Part shown: positions 33,271-44,100 of the stretch, one piece after another
How the letters are laid out: each line of letters opens with the position of its first letter
Position numbering within the stretch: position 1 is the stretch's first letter
Assembly (NCBI RefSeq): GCF_000485595.1
Contig: NW_014577315.1
Span: 251,762-305,353 of the forward strand
Source: Priapulus caudatus
Taxonomy: Eukaryota; Priapulida; Priapulimorpha; Priapulimorphida; Priapulidae
Reading direction: 5' to 3'
Length of the DNA: 53,592 nt
Notes under the pieces: model-generated
Seen by the model: the letters and a program-made list of their open reading frames with translations, nothing else
What the model was told of the DNA's origin: nothing
Databases searched by the model: none
Translations under genes and position numbers: made by a program

Positions 33271-36230
33271 ACTTACGGACTACAAATGATAGATATTCAA
33301 AGACTTTTTTAATTTGATAACATGCAAAATCCCCAGCAGAATCAGGAATTTTTTTGAAAGAAGTAAGTTTTCGCCTTATATCTCAAGGGAAAGCGAAGCA
33401 GGTTACCGGGCGCCCGTGGCACCGGCTCTAAAATACGCTGGAAATGTCAATAATGTAAGCTAGCCTAGTACGATTGTCGGTTTCATGTCGTGATCGGGGT
33501 TAACACGAGTAAAATCGGTCTACATGTGCATTTCCGCTCACAGCGTCTTTGTGAAGCATGTAAAGTAATATAAGATAGGTTGGTGGGCTAACATTGCGTA
33601 AATTCATTCACTTTTATATCGCATACTAAATGCCAATCAACAACGCTGTTATCGGATATTGCCAATACGTATAATCGATTCGGAATAATAGGTAGCCAAC
33701 GATTACCATCCTCACTGTCGCTATCATTCAAACAAAAATTAAAATTTCGAAAATGTAAAACGCATAGTTTCAATACATGTGTGATTTTTTAGCGTCGGCC
33801 ATCATAGACCTGTCATACACCGTCAGCGATTTATAGAATAAAATATGAGGTCGTTGCTTAAAATCGAACTACTCACAATCGTGCATTTTCATACTTGAAC
33901 GATGGTCTCGTAAATCATCTGACGTCGTAATTTCACGCGCGCAGTCAGGTAATCCACTAATTGTTTTATTATTATATGTCGTTTCCAATTCACTATTGAT
34001 GTATTACTTGTTGGTGAAATCCCCAGCAAGTGCGCACATAGTATGCACATTGAGTACGCACCTATGAAGTTCTTACACGTTTCTGATTGCGAAATGCATC
34101 CAATAAAGTTGATGACATGTGTGACAATATCTGTGAATGCGTTCAAACATATCTGAGTACTACTGAAAGTGACCTGAAATACGGTAGTTTCAGTTTCACC
34201 TGCTTCGCGTTTTATTTGTATAAACGGTACGTGTAGCCTGCAGATACATAATTCGCTACGTTTCCCAATCGGCTTTCAACGGCGTATCTTTGCTGTACGT
34301 TTTCTGTTTAGTTCTCGATTGGAAACCTCTCTGTCATGTTGCAGCTATCGTACCTACTTTGTCCCATATGGCGACTGTAGATGGCTTTAATCTGGATAAC
34401 AGTTCGAATTAACGGACCATGAATTCATAAAAATGCAATTTGCGGTTCAATACAATGAGTTAGATTTTGTGATATTTTATGTGAAAATAACACCTAAATT
34501 TAATAGCTTCCAAAAATTTCCAATTGATGTTATACAGGTAACGTGGTCTAGCACTACAAATAATACGTTATTTGCCCTAGAAACGTGTATAGGAGATGAA
34601 CATTTGTGGAAAGCGAGGATGTAGAATGCTGAACACGCTGACACCAATGCATTCGGGAGAGAATTGTAGCATTTTTAAGCCTGGGCTATCCATCAAAGTT
34701 AAATGACTTACGGAAACGATTAAATTACTTCTTCATGTATATAAATAAGTAAACCGAGTAGTTGCTTAAACCAAACTATAAGCAGCAAAGTAAGCAAAGT
34801 TACGAAACAGCAAAAAAATCAAAACCAACAAAACATTAAACGGAAAACTAAAGTCATTATCCATATCCACGGCAAAAGAAGCGGAATGGCGATCAATATA
34901 AAACATATATATGGCTATGGAATACTTGCTTGAACTTGGCCACCTAGTGATATCGGTTAAACATTCATAATATATTCATAATCATTTATGAAGTTCCTAG
35001 CAAAATAGTTAGACCTATAGTTAGGCCACCCGGTTGCCAACAATCAAGATATGGGTGGCGAAGAACCTAGGGGAACAGACATACTCTCTATCTCTTAAAT
35101 AAAAATTAACGAGTCGTACCTTTGACGCAAATAAATAAGTGAATGTTTCTTAACAATCTTACATAAAGACGTGCATATACTGGGTGTGCTTCACTGCGGT
35201 TGTAGCTTTCAGAAGATTAACAATAGTCGCGAAGATACGTAGCGGACGGTGGTAGGTGGGTTCGTGGCTGACCGAACCAGGAAAAGATCCCGATTAAGCG
35301 GCGGTCTCGAAAAAATGCTCACGACATTGCCAGTCGCACATTCACGTGTCTACTTAATTGTACCTTACGCAACGTACGTATACGTACGCACGTACTTAAC
35401 TTAAGCCTACGTGGCACTAGCCTTTTAACAATGACATCAATAGTGTATTAAGTATGCTTAAGTAATCCTTGATACGCTCTTGATTACATTCATGTTCGAG
35501 CCAATAAGTACTCATCATGCCCGGTAGGCTGCACGCGAACAGCCTACGGAACACGCTTATGACTCGACTAAGGATACAGTCAGGGTTACGGACAGGTACC
35601 TCTGTCAATGACATTGCAACATAACTGCTCATCAAATTCAATCATACTCATATCTATTTCATAAAAGAGATGTCTCTCTACGCTCTCGCTGAAAATAATT
35701 AAAAAAACTTCATCGCGAATTACGTGACGGTAAAAATTGTGAATTTATATAAAAATATGCTTTTTTCTTATTTCTCAAAAACAGCAAAGAGTTGGGACCT
35801 AAACTTTTAGCAATATATATAGTTGTTCATAGTATGAATTAAAAAACGATCCATGGAATATTTTTACATGCTTTAATTTAGGAAATAAGTTGAAAAGATG
35901 CACGAAAATTTGTAATGATTTTTAAAACACGGCAATTTCTTAAACAAAACGCCATAACTTCTAAAATATAATATTTCATAGAAATTCCAGGGAACGTTTT
36001 TTCCTTAAATATGTTAGCATTAAAACTGAACAAACCTTTTTGGAATCGGAGTTGTGAGTTTCGAGAAATAGCTTTTGAAAATTGAGCAACTTTAGCATTT
36101 CTAACAATGGAGATATTAGCACTTTTCTACATTTCACAGAGATTGAACGGCTCTTTAGAATATGCGTATGCGGGGATTTTGAACTGTTTGGGAGGCTTTG
36201 TACATATACACATACATATAACACGCACAT
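33271..36230. other. Neuropeptide 3' flank and gene-poor interval
   Basis: AATAAA near 33838 could serve polyadenylation. Beyond it there is no recognisable exon on either strand, and the sequence is AT-rich and mostly non-repetitive. Confidence 0.35.
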
Positions 36231-36231
36231 A

Positions 36232-36247
36232 ACAATATATATATATA

Positions 36248-36298
<51 letters not shown>

Positions 36299-36300
36299 CA
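36232..36300. repeat. (AT)n microsatellite
   Basis: An AT run with an ATATAACAT border. The Tyr/Ile-rich minus-strand frames crossing it are artefacts. Confidence 0.92.
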
Positions 36301-36908
36301 TATGCATATAATAACATATACATATACATATAATAATACACATACATATCTTCGTATAGATAGCCAGAGCCGTATATAAAGCTATCTATATACTGCTCTG
36401 TAGATAGCTGCCCATGGGCGCCATCTATCAAATCAAATGGGTATTGAAATTTCGACCGAAAATCACCTACCAACCCTGAATGTTTCCTAAAACTTAAAAC
36501 TAAAACTAAAATGTAAGACCACCTAGGCACGGTGGTCCATAGATCTAAAAATATTCCGTGAGCAAATTTTGTTCAGAGTCACTGAAAACCCGATAATTGT
36601 CAGTTTGAATTAAGTTTAAGATCGTTTTACTTTCTACCTAAAATTGAAGGTTGTTCTGCAGAAAATATTCCGTTTAACCGAGATCACGTGGTTTACCCGA
36701 TTAAAATTACGTGCATAAGGATTGTTTTTAAAAGAGATGAGCCTATATGTAGCGGGTGAAATGTATAGTGCTCAATTTTGTCCTTGTATTTTCTTATATT
36801 TTAAAAACAGACAGTAGATGCCACCGAGTAGTTTGATGCGAACAATGTCCACTCCAATGTATAAATTCAAAGCATATAGTATCTGCCAAGAAGAGAATTA
36901 AGTAGGTC

Positions 36909-37727
36909 GTTGACATCAGTGCCGGATTAACCATTAAGCAGACTAAGCACGTGCTTAGGGCACCAGGGCCAAAAAGCACCACAAAGTTGGGAAAAGAGTG
37001 AAAAGAAAAAATAAACGAATAAAGATTTGTACTTCCCAGATGTACCACAAGGGGCCCTAACAATACAATACAATACAAGGGGCCCCTAATGCCACCCAAC
37101 AAGGTGCTAATTCCCAATTATCAGAAAGTGAAAGGTACTCAAAGACTTGTCAGACACTCATTGATGCTTATCCAGATGACATGAACAACACTTTGTCTAC
37201 AGAGCTTCAGCACTTCCATTCATATCTTCTTCATAAGTTTAAAACAACCAAGAAAACATCTTTCACTCACATGGAACTTTACAACACAATTACAGAAGAC
37301 AAACTAGAGAGTGCCTTTCCAAATGTTGAAATTGCCTTAAGAATATTTTTAACATTAATGGTCACCAACTGCACAACAGAGAGGTCTTTCTCACAACTGA
37401 AACGTGTAAAAAAAACAAATAGATTGACTCGTAGTCAGAATGAAGGTTTACATGCATGTACGCTCAAAATTGCCTCAAATACCATCTCCTGCGATCTACA
37501 TTTTTTTTAAATTCTGGGGGAGGACCCGGACCCCCATACCTCTCACCTGTTTATCACCACCCTCCTTGAAATCCTACATACATTTTTGTACTGCTGCAAC
37601 CTGCATTGTATATCTGGTCAGACAGGTCAACAACTAAAATGGACTGGGTCAGTGTGGAAAGGAGGGGGCACCAAGATTGGTCAGTGCTTAGGGCACCAGT
37701 GAGCCTTAATCCGCCCCTGGTTGACAT
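36909..37727 (+). mobile_element. Internally deleted hAT transposon with perfect 8-bp TSD
   Basis: The element spans 36917-37719 (803 bp) between identical GTTGACAT (36909-36916, 37720-37727). Its ends are CAGTGCCGGATTAACC and, on the other strand, CAGGGGCGGATTAAGG, 13/16 identical and typical of hAT (CAG..GCGGAT). CTTAGGGCACCAG occurs near both ends in opposite roles. It keeps only the 3' part of a transposase frame (37181-37510). Confidence 0.92.
37181..37510 (+). pseudogene. hAT transposase C-terminal dimerisation region (fragment)
   Basis: A 109-codon open frame inside the deleted hAT element contains FPNVEIALRIFLTLMVTNC followed by TTERSFSQLKRVKK. That is the hallmark of the hAT family C-terminal dimerisation domain (the F-P-N...L-x-x-L...T/S-x-E-R-S-F-S motif), closest in feel to ZMYM1/TTF-type hAT proteins. 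The N-terminal BED finger and the catalytic D-D-E core are missing, so it cannot transpose by itself. The reading frame is intact over this piece, which suggests a fairly recent deletion derivative rather than an ancient relic. Confidence 0.82.
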
Positions 37728-39093
37728 GACACATTTACAGTAGAGTGGTTGTGTTCACGATTAATATACGTCATGGGTAATCTGCATGGGGATATCAGAT
37801 ATGTTAAAGTGAGACATTGAGAGAGGCTTCGTTAGATAACTTTCCAATTCAGATATAGTGTATAAAGTATACGTTAGGCAGACACTGCATCTTTGACTTG
37901 CACGAAATACTCGTCTTTGTTTATTGAACTACTCCCGGGTATGTTTTCCACTCTAAGCGGATAATATAACGTCTTATTTTCTGCGGGTATTGTGCAAGCG
38001 CGTAGCCGTACACCGCCAAGCAGACAAAAATCGGCAAAATAGGAGTATTTGCCAGACGAACATATATATTGTAGAATTGATATGGTCAAGATAATTTCTT
38101 CACTCGCAGCAAATGCCACCTTCCTGCGAGCGCTGTATTATCGTTGTTATATGTACTCTAGCGCGTCCACGGACCATCATGAACCATGAACATCATGAAG
38201 TTACGATCATTACGATCAGTGCCATAAAGAATATGGTATAGAGGCCAAAATCAAATTAAAGCGAATTGCGCGAATAAAGATAAAAATATCACTGAAATGA
38301 AATGAAAAGCAACAAGCAAGTGTGCGCGCGCCGACACGCGAGTACGTGGTTATGTGCCAGTTAAGAATGCGTTTGGCTTTTTTTAACCAATTTTACGTAG
38401 CCCTATTAACAATTATTTGCGTGTAACGTAAATTACTATGTCTAGCTAGCAAAGGTTTAGATACGCCATGCACATGTAAATAAATACAGCTATGTATGAA
38501 ATAAATGGTAACTGCTTAAACCCTTTTTAAAAGACGAGAGTCCAGTAGGTCTTCAATGCAGTGTTGTTTTAATGCGAATGATTGTCAAAACAAAACGTAA
38601 TCACAAGGTTTGAAACTTTTGATTAAATTATATTTATTAACAAAAAATTTGCAAACAACGTAAACTAATATAGAATTTACAATCTCTCTGTGCATTAGCT
38701 TAAGGATGGGCGAAATTATGGCGATGTGGTCTGATTTAATGAAATCATGCATAACGACCCTGTTCGTTGTTTAAAGTGTAAAACAGTGGAGCTCATGCCG
38801 TGATTATGTGATTGTACGCATATTATGTAGTCAATACTCCCGCTGCCTTTCACCTAGGCTTCTGCGTGGCAGGAATATAAACTTTAAATGCGAAACGACT
38901 AAATTCCATCAATATCCAGACGATTTCCGTTTAAAACTTGGGTCATTTGCTTTGCTATTACAGTAGTCAATGAGCCCGTACGTCTGCGCGTCTAAAGCTG
39001 CATAAATAGCAAATTCTTCCACAATTCGAATCAGTACGTGATTCACCGACCAATGACTAGCTGCGAGGCAGCAATCAAACACGATAACCGGAT
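37728..39093. other. No gene recognised
   Basis: AT-rich DNA. The minus-strand frame 38119-37874 has no recognised relative or splice support. Confidence 0.35.
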
Positions 39094-39707
39094 TTAAAGG
39101 GAAACTACACCCTAGAATTTTAGGGTAGGCCTATATTATGATAGCAAGTGCATAAATAAAAGTATATGCCTACAAATTTCTATAATCCATGCACTCACAT
39201 TTGTCATAAACAACATTGAGTTTCGAAATCTTTATTTCTGGCAGATGACATGACACTCCGCAATTGTGCTGCCATCCCGACAAAGTTGCGCTTTCCCCAA
39301 TTTAGTTTGCATGTTACAAACCGAGGGCTAACCATAAAGGGCAATTATATTTTTACGAACTGCTATTTAACCGAACGATTTTTATTTTAGGACAAATTAG
39401 TCCATATTATATATAACTGAATCTAAAAGTTATTTGTAAGATATTGCAATTCTTCTCCTCATAATTTAATGAATAAGAAACACCCTCGGTCTGTAACCTG
39501 CCCCCGAAAAGTTGCGATGCGCAACTTTGAAAGTAGATGGGCTAGTAGTGGCGCCACCGTCGTTGTAAGCAACGATACAGCCGTTAGTTTGAAAACATTG
39601 AAAAAATATTTTTAATGAATATCGAACAATTAAATTTTCCATGTAGCATAACTTAAACCTATTTTAATTGAAATATGCAAGGAACCTAGGGTCGTGTATC
39701 CCTTTAA
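39094..39707. mobile_element. TTAA-flanked MITE (Kolobok/piggyBac-like target), 606 bp
   Basis: The element spans 39098-39703, flanked by TTAA on both sides (39094-39097, 39704-39707). Its ends AGGGAAACTACACCCTAG and (other strand) AGGGATACACGACCCTAG form an imperfect inverted repeat. TTAA targets are used by Kolobok and piggyBac superfamilies; AGGGA ends favour Kolobok. The interior (GCTGCCATCCCGACAAAGTT, TGCATGTTACAAACCG) has a diverged relative at 47120-47190. Confidence 0.78.
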
Positions 39708-39805
39708 GATATAATGGTTATTCTAAAATGGTACAAAAAAGTGACAGCTAGCTTTGACATAATTATACATTCGTGCAGCATAATGACACAGGTCAAATAA
39801 CGTGT

Positions 39806-40033
39806 ACTATTAACGCTGAGAGGGTCTATGTCCCCCAGTGTACTGCCGGAACGTACCCTGGTACTATCTAATATGCCGGACCGTACCTCGCCTACTCCAC
39901 TAACGAGTCTAGGGAGTCGCCTACACCTACTCCCTAACCCTAACCCTAATCATATCAGATAGTTACCAGGGTACGTGTCCGGGTACGTTCCGGCAGTACC
40001 CTGGGGGACATAGACCCTATGAGCACTATTAAC
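39806..40033. mobile_element. Telomere-core foldback element, copy 2 (9-bp TSD)
   Basis: The element spans 39815-40024 (210 bp) between identical ACTATTAAC (39806-39814, 40025-40033). It has the same ends and internal order as 8354-8618: GCTGAGAGGGTCTATGTCCC, CCGGACCGTACCTCGCC, CCACTAACGAGTCTAGGGAG. It has only three CCCTAA units (39932-39949) instead of nine. Confidence 0.9.
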
Positions 40034-40065
40034 AGTCATCGCCAACTTGTAATTCATGATAAATG

Positions 40066-40135
40066 AGCACTCATCATCATCATCATTATCATCATCGTCG
40101 TCGTCGTCGTCATCATCGTCGTCAACGTCCTCACA
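40066..40135. repeat. (CAT/CGT)n trinucleotide tract
   Basis: Imperfect CAT and CGT triplets. The His/Ser-rich frames starting here are artefacts of the repeat. Confidence 0.9.
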
Positions 40136-40409
40136 TCAGCATCACCACCACTACCGCCAGAATTGTTGTCTTCCTCATCACATCTCTGACTTGTTCACTT
40201 CAGAATTTCAGTTTCCTGACGATTCCAGACAAACGCCATCACATCATAACGGGCTTACATATGAAAGGCTGTGTCCGTCGCGCACATACATGTTACTTCT
40301 CGGTTTCATGCAAATTCGACTGGCTTCACGGATGCACGTATTATATGCAATCAACCGCTTTACACTGTACATGCGATCAAGTTCTGGTGGTACGCTCAAC
40401 TATTTATAC

Positions 40410-40475
40410 GCACGCACGCACGCTCGCACGCACGCACGCACGCACGCACGCACATGTGCATGTGCGTGTGTGTAG
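40410..40475. repeat. (GCAC)n / GTGT microsatellite
   Basis: GCAC tetranucleotide repeats turning into CATGTGCATGTGCG. Confidence 0.92.
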
Positions 40476-40504
40476 TACTAGTACTATAGGCCTACTATAT
40501 TATC

Positions 40505-40543
40505 TTACTCCTGCTACTACTACTAGTACTACTACTACTACTT

Positions 40544-40579
<36 letters not shown>

Positions 40580-40585
40580 GACTAG
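40505..40585. repeat. (ACT)n trinucleotide repeat
   Basis: ACT units with CTAG interruptions lead into the hairpin at 40601. Confidence 0.93.
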
Positions 40586-40600
40586 TACTACTAGTACTAG

Positions 40601-40690
40601 CTCTAGTAACTATAGCCCGCGTACAGTTGCCGCAGGCTATAGTTATAGTGCAGGCCTGCGGCAACTGTACACGGGCTATAGTTACTAGAG
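40601..40690. repeat. Long hairpin, 37-bp arms
   Basis: Left arm 40601-40637 (CTCTAGTAACTATAGCCCGC onward) and right arm 40654-40690 pair at 36 of 37 positions around a 16-base loop. CTAGTACTAG extends the symmetry outside. No coding content. Confidence 0.88.
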
Positions 40691-41182
40691 CTATACTAGT
40701 ACTAGCCCGACCAGGCTGTGTGACTAACGTCAATATACACTATTGATGTATGACTGTTTCTTTGAGCTAACGTAATACGAATTGATAGTAATAATAAATC
40801 GGAGTTACTTTTCAGATGAAAGAGAAAAAATCTCACATTGGTAACGTCGTAGCAGCAACAGCAACAACTAAGAAAATGATATTAAATTTGAGTTAAATGG
40901 TCATAAGAAAATAAGAAACCTCATTACAATGTTTTTCCATCAGCCACTGAGCTAGTTCCAATCTGCACGAAGGCTGTTTACATAAGTTTAGGAATACACA
41001 TATAACATCGATAATTTATATGTTAAAACAGCACATAGCTGACCATTGTACTTTTTTTATTTAATTATTCACATGGTCATTTTTCCTATTACGTTCATTA
41101 CTTGTAGGTGTGTATGGTGTCTGGATAATTTCATCATAATAGGATTGTTTGTAATATAGCGCATTGTTTTTTATATATATAG

Positions 41183-44100
41183 GTTTGAAGAATCGCAACT
41201 AGTTTCCAAGAAGGCTGTTGCGGAAACTTCAACGCCAATCGTACACTGGCGACCAACAGTAGTTGCACCCCCTACTGTGTCAACATTATCGGCCAGGTAA
41301 ACCTCCCTATGTTGAATAATGAATACATGAATGCATTTGATATTAGTACTTTACATTTAGTATACTTTGCCCAATATTTAATGTTACTTTCTATAATTGA
41401 TATAACTTATGTATTGGAACTACAAACGTGATCGGAAGGTGAATTATTATACTTGTATGGCGAACCAGCCTATGTTCCGTGGTAAGGCATATATGTCACT
41501 CGGGGACATAGCCCCTGCACTGAGCAGGGTATCGCGTGGCGCGTAAATTCCGCAAAGCGTACGCTGGTGTACGGTACTATGGTGTACTCATCCCTGCCGT
41601 GCCATAAGCCGGCTCCTTGCTATGTCACGTTCTATTACGTTACGAATCTACCTATTGTATAGAGCCGATCCGCGCACATATGTAAATGTATTTAGTCTGA
41701 TGTTTATTCTTTGATTAAACGTGTTGGTTGAATGGCTGATGCATAAAGTAATTCATCTCCATTGCTAATCTATGTCTATTTCTTCCTCGTTCGCACCACA
41801 CACCACGTGGCGAGTCAACCGCTGTAACAATCCAGCAATCATATCTTAGACCGGTGGTAATGGCCAGAAGGGTTAATAATTAATTTAAATTTTTACATAC
41901 ATGTGTTACAAACAAGCATCTATTTCATGTGCAGTTCAAACCCAACAATGAGTGGCGTTGAGTGTTTGTCAAGCGATGATATTACTACTGACAATCCGCT
42001 TGATGAAACCTTTCAATATTCTCATGGTGCTCCATTGCCCATTACTGTGGAAGTTAATCCGGAACCAGGATACAGCTTGGATGAGTCATTGTAAGTGTAG
42101 TTTATTATTAATGAGATATTTACAAGCAAAATAACATGAACACTATATTGCTGTAATACTTTTTACACCAACTCCTAATTACACATCACGTGCAACAACA
42201 CATGCAGTAGCATGGACCATACTGCAAATTGTTGTAAATGCCATAAAAAATTAATTCAGCATTGCTGAGAGGAGTGAAAGCCATGAAGATTGCAGAAGTG
42301 ATGACCCTAGCTGGAGACTCAGTGACAGTGATGTCGGTGTTTGGTAAGTATTCCATCTTTTTACACTAAAAAGGGACAAGCAAGAGTCAGTGAAACAGTC
42401 TCATCTGTATTGTTGAAAAAAAATTGTGAGGGCTGGTAAAAAACTACAACCATTGCCTAATTTAATTGCTAGTTCATCCAATAAAGAATGTATGCCAATT
42501 TTTTTTAGCAACACTACCAGTAATTTCAGAACTGCATTACACTTCAGCTTGGAAAGTCGTCATACACAGGGTCTTGCAAATTGCCCTGCAATCGGCATAG
42601 AAGAGCTTGTGTATGACACACATTGTGAGGATGTCTACGAGGAAGAGATCGACCAACGTAACATTACGTTTGGTCCCAGGGTATTTTTTTAACTCTACTG
42701 TCTAGAAATTAATGCAGCATTTCATATTTCAGTTGTATACATAAATGTAAGGTGGTTCTTCTCTGCCATGTACATTGTTCTTTTTTCACAAGCATGTTCT
42801 TAAAAATGGGGTGTGATAGCGGAATATATTGTACTAGTCAATGTTAGTGTAAGTCCTCTATTAGTTAGACCTGCATTTGTATCAGTAAACTATTATGGTG
42901 CTACATTGTTGCAATTTCTTCTAAAAAATTTATCTACAGATCAATGATGCAAATGATGTTAAAGGGCAGAGGTGCTGCATTGCATACGAAGAGTGCCTTG
43001 TACACCTTGCCCGATTAGCAGTGGGACATCGTTGCGAATTGGCAGACTGTTCTGCTCGCATTGATATTTCATGCAAAACAGTGGGAACAGCTATGTTAAT
43101 CGATTGGGTATGTAAACACCGAACTAAATTCAGCAAGTTCCACATCACTACAAAAATGCACGAAATCATTCTCACACACGCACACGCTATACAGCAACGT
43201 TACATTATAGCAATACATGAGCAATTTAAGTTAGAGAGAGAGAGAGAGAGAGAGCCTAACTTATACAATTGTTCTTATTCATTCATGTTTAATATGTTGT
43301 TGTGTCTTTGTGAATTTAGTGATTGACTAACTATGAATATGAATAAATGAAAATAGATAGATAGATATATATGTGTGTTTTAGGTGTGTGAGAACGGCCA
43401 CAAGCCAAGCTCCATATCGCGCTGGAGATCACAGCCGTTGGTTAACGGGATGCGACTTGGCGACCTGACGGTTGCAGCAAACACTTTGTATTCGGGGAAC
43501 AACTTCAGAAAAATTCAATTTTTCTTTAAATGCATTAATGCTGGTTGCATTAGTGAAAGTTCGTTCCTTCGAATACAAAGATTGTATGCTGTGCCGTCAG
43601 TCAATGAAATGTACAGTGCCATGCAGAACTCTGCCCTGGAGAAGTTCCATGGCCATTCTGTGATAGTTATGGGTAGGTGTTACATTTGTTTAACGTTTTT
43701 GTGACATGCAGTATATGTGGGGTAAATAGTTCAAGTGAATTATTGTATCTCCCGTGAGACGAAGTCGCCGAGGATACTATGGTTTCATGTCTGTCCAGCC
43801 TGCCGCAGACACTTTCCCTTCCGCTCTATAACTCTACCCTTAATTGACCTAGCGCGAGCAAACTTGGTATACTTACACATCTTGGGGAGAAGGTGTCTCG
43901 CGTACCAAAACCAGGTCACTGCAACCTTTATTTGACCTTGACATTGAAATTGGTCATATTTCCCTTCTGCTCTATAACGCGGCCCCTAATTGACCTAGCG
44001 CAACCTTTGTCTTTGTGACTTATTTCACTTTACCTACCTTGTACGTCCTTACGGAGATATTTCATTCATACTAGATCACGGGGGATACATGTAGTTGGCG

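Noticed and set aside
35976-36530. 184-codon minus-strand frame
   Set aside because: Crosses a long AT microsatellite (Tyr/Ile repeats); the outer parts match nothing known.
40056-40746. Overlapping long plus-strand frames rich in His, Ser and Thr
   Set aside because: They are produced by trinucleotide and tetranucleotide repeats plus a hairpin.
40819-40850. TTTTCAG|ATGAAAGAG as the missing first exon of the transposase-like gene
   Set aside because: The donor that follows leaves a phase that would put a stop at the start of the next exon.
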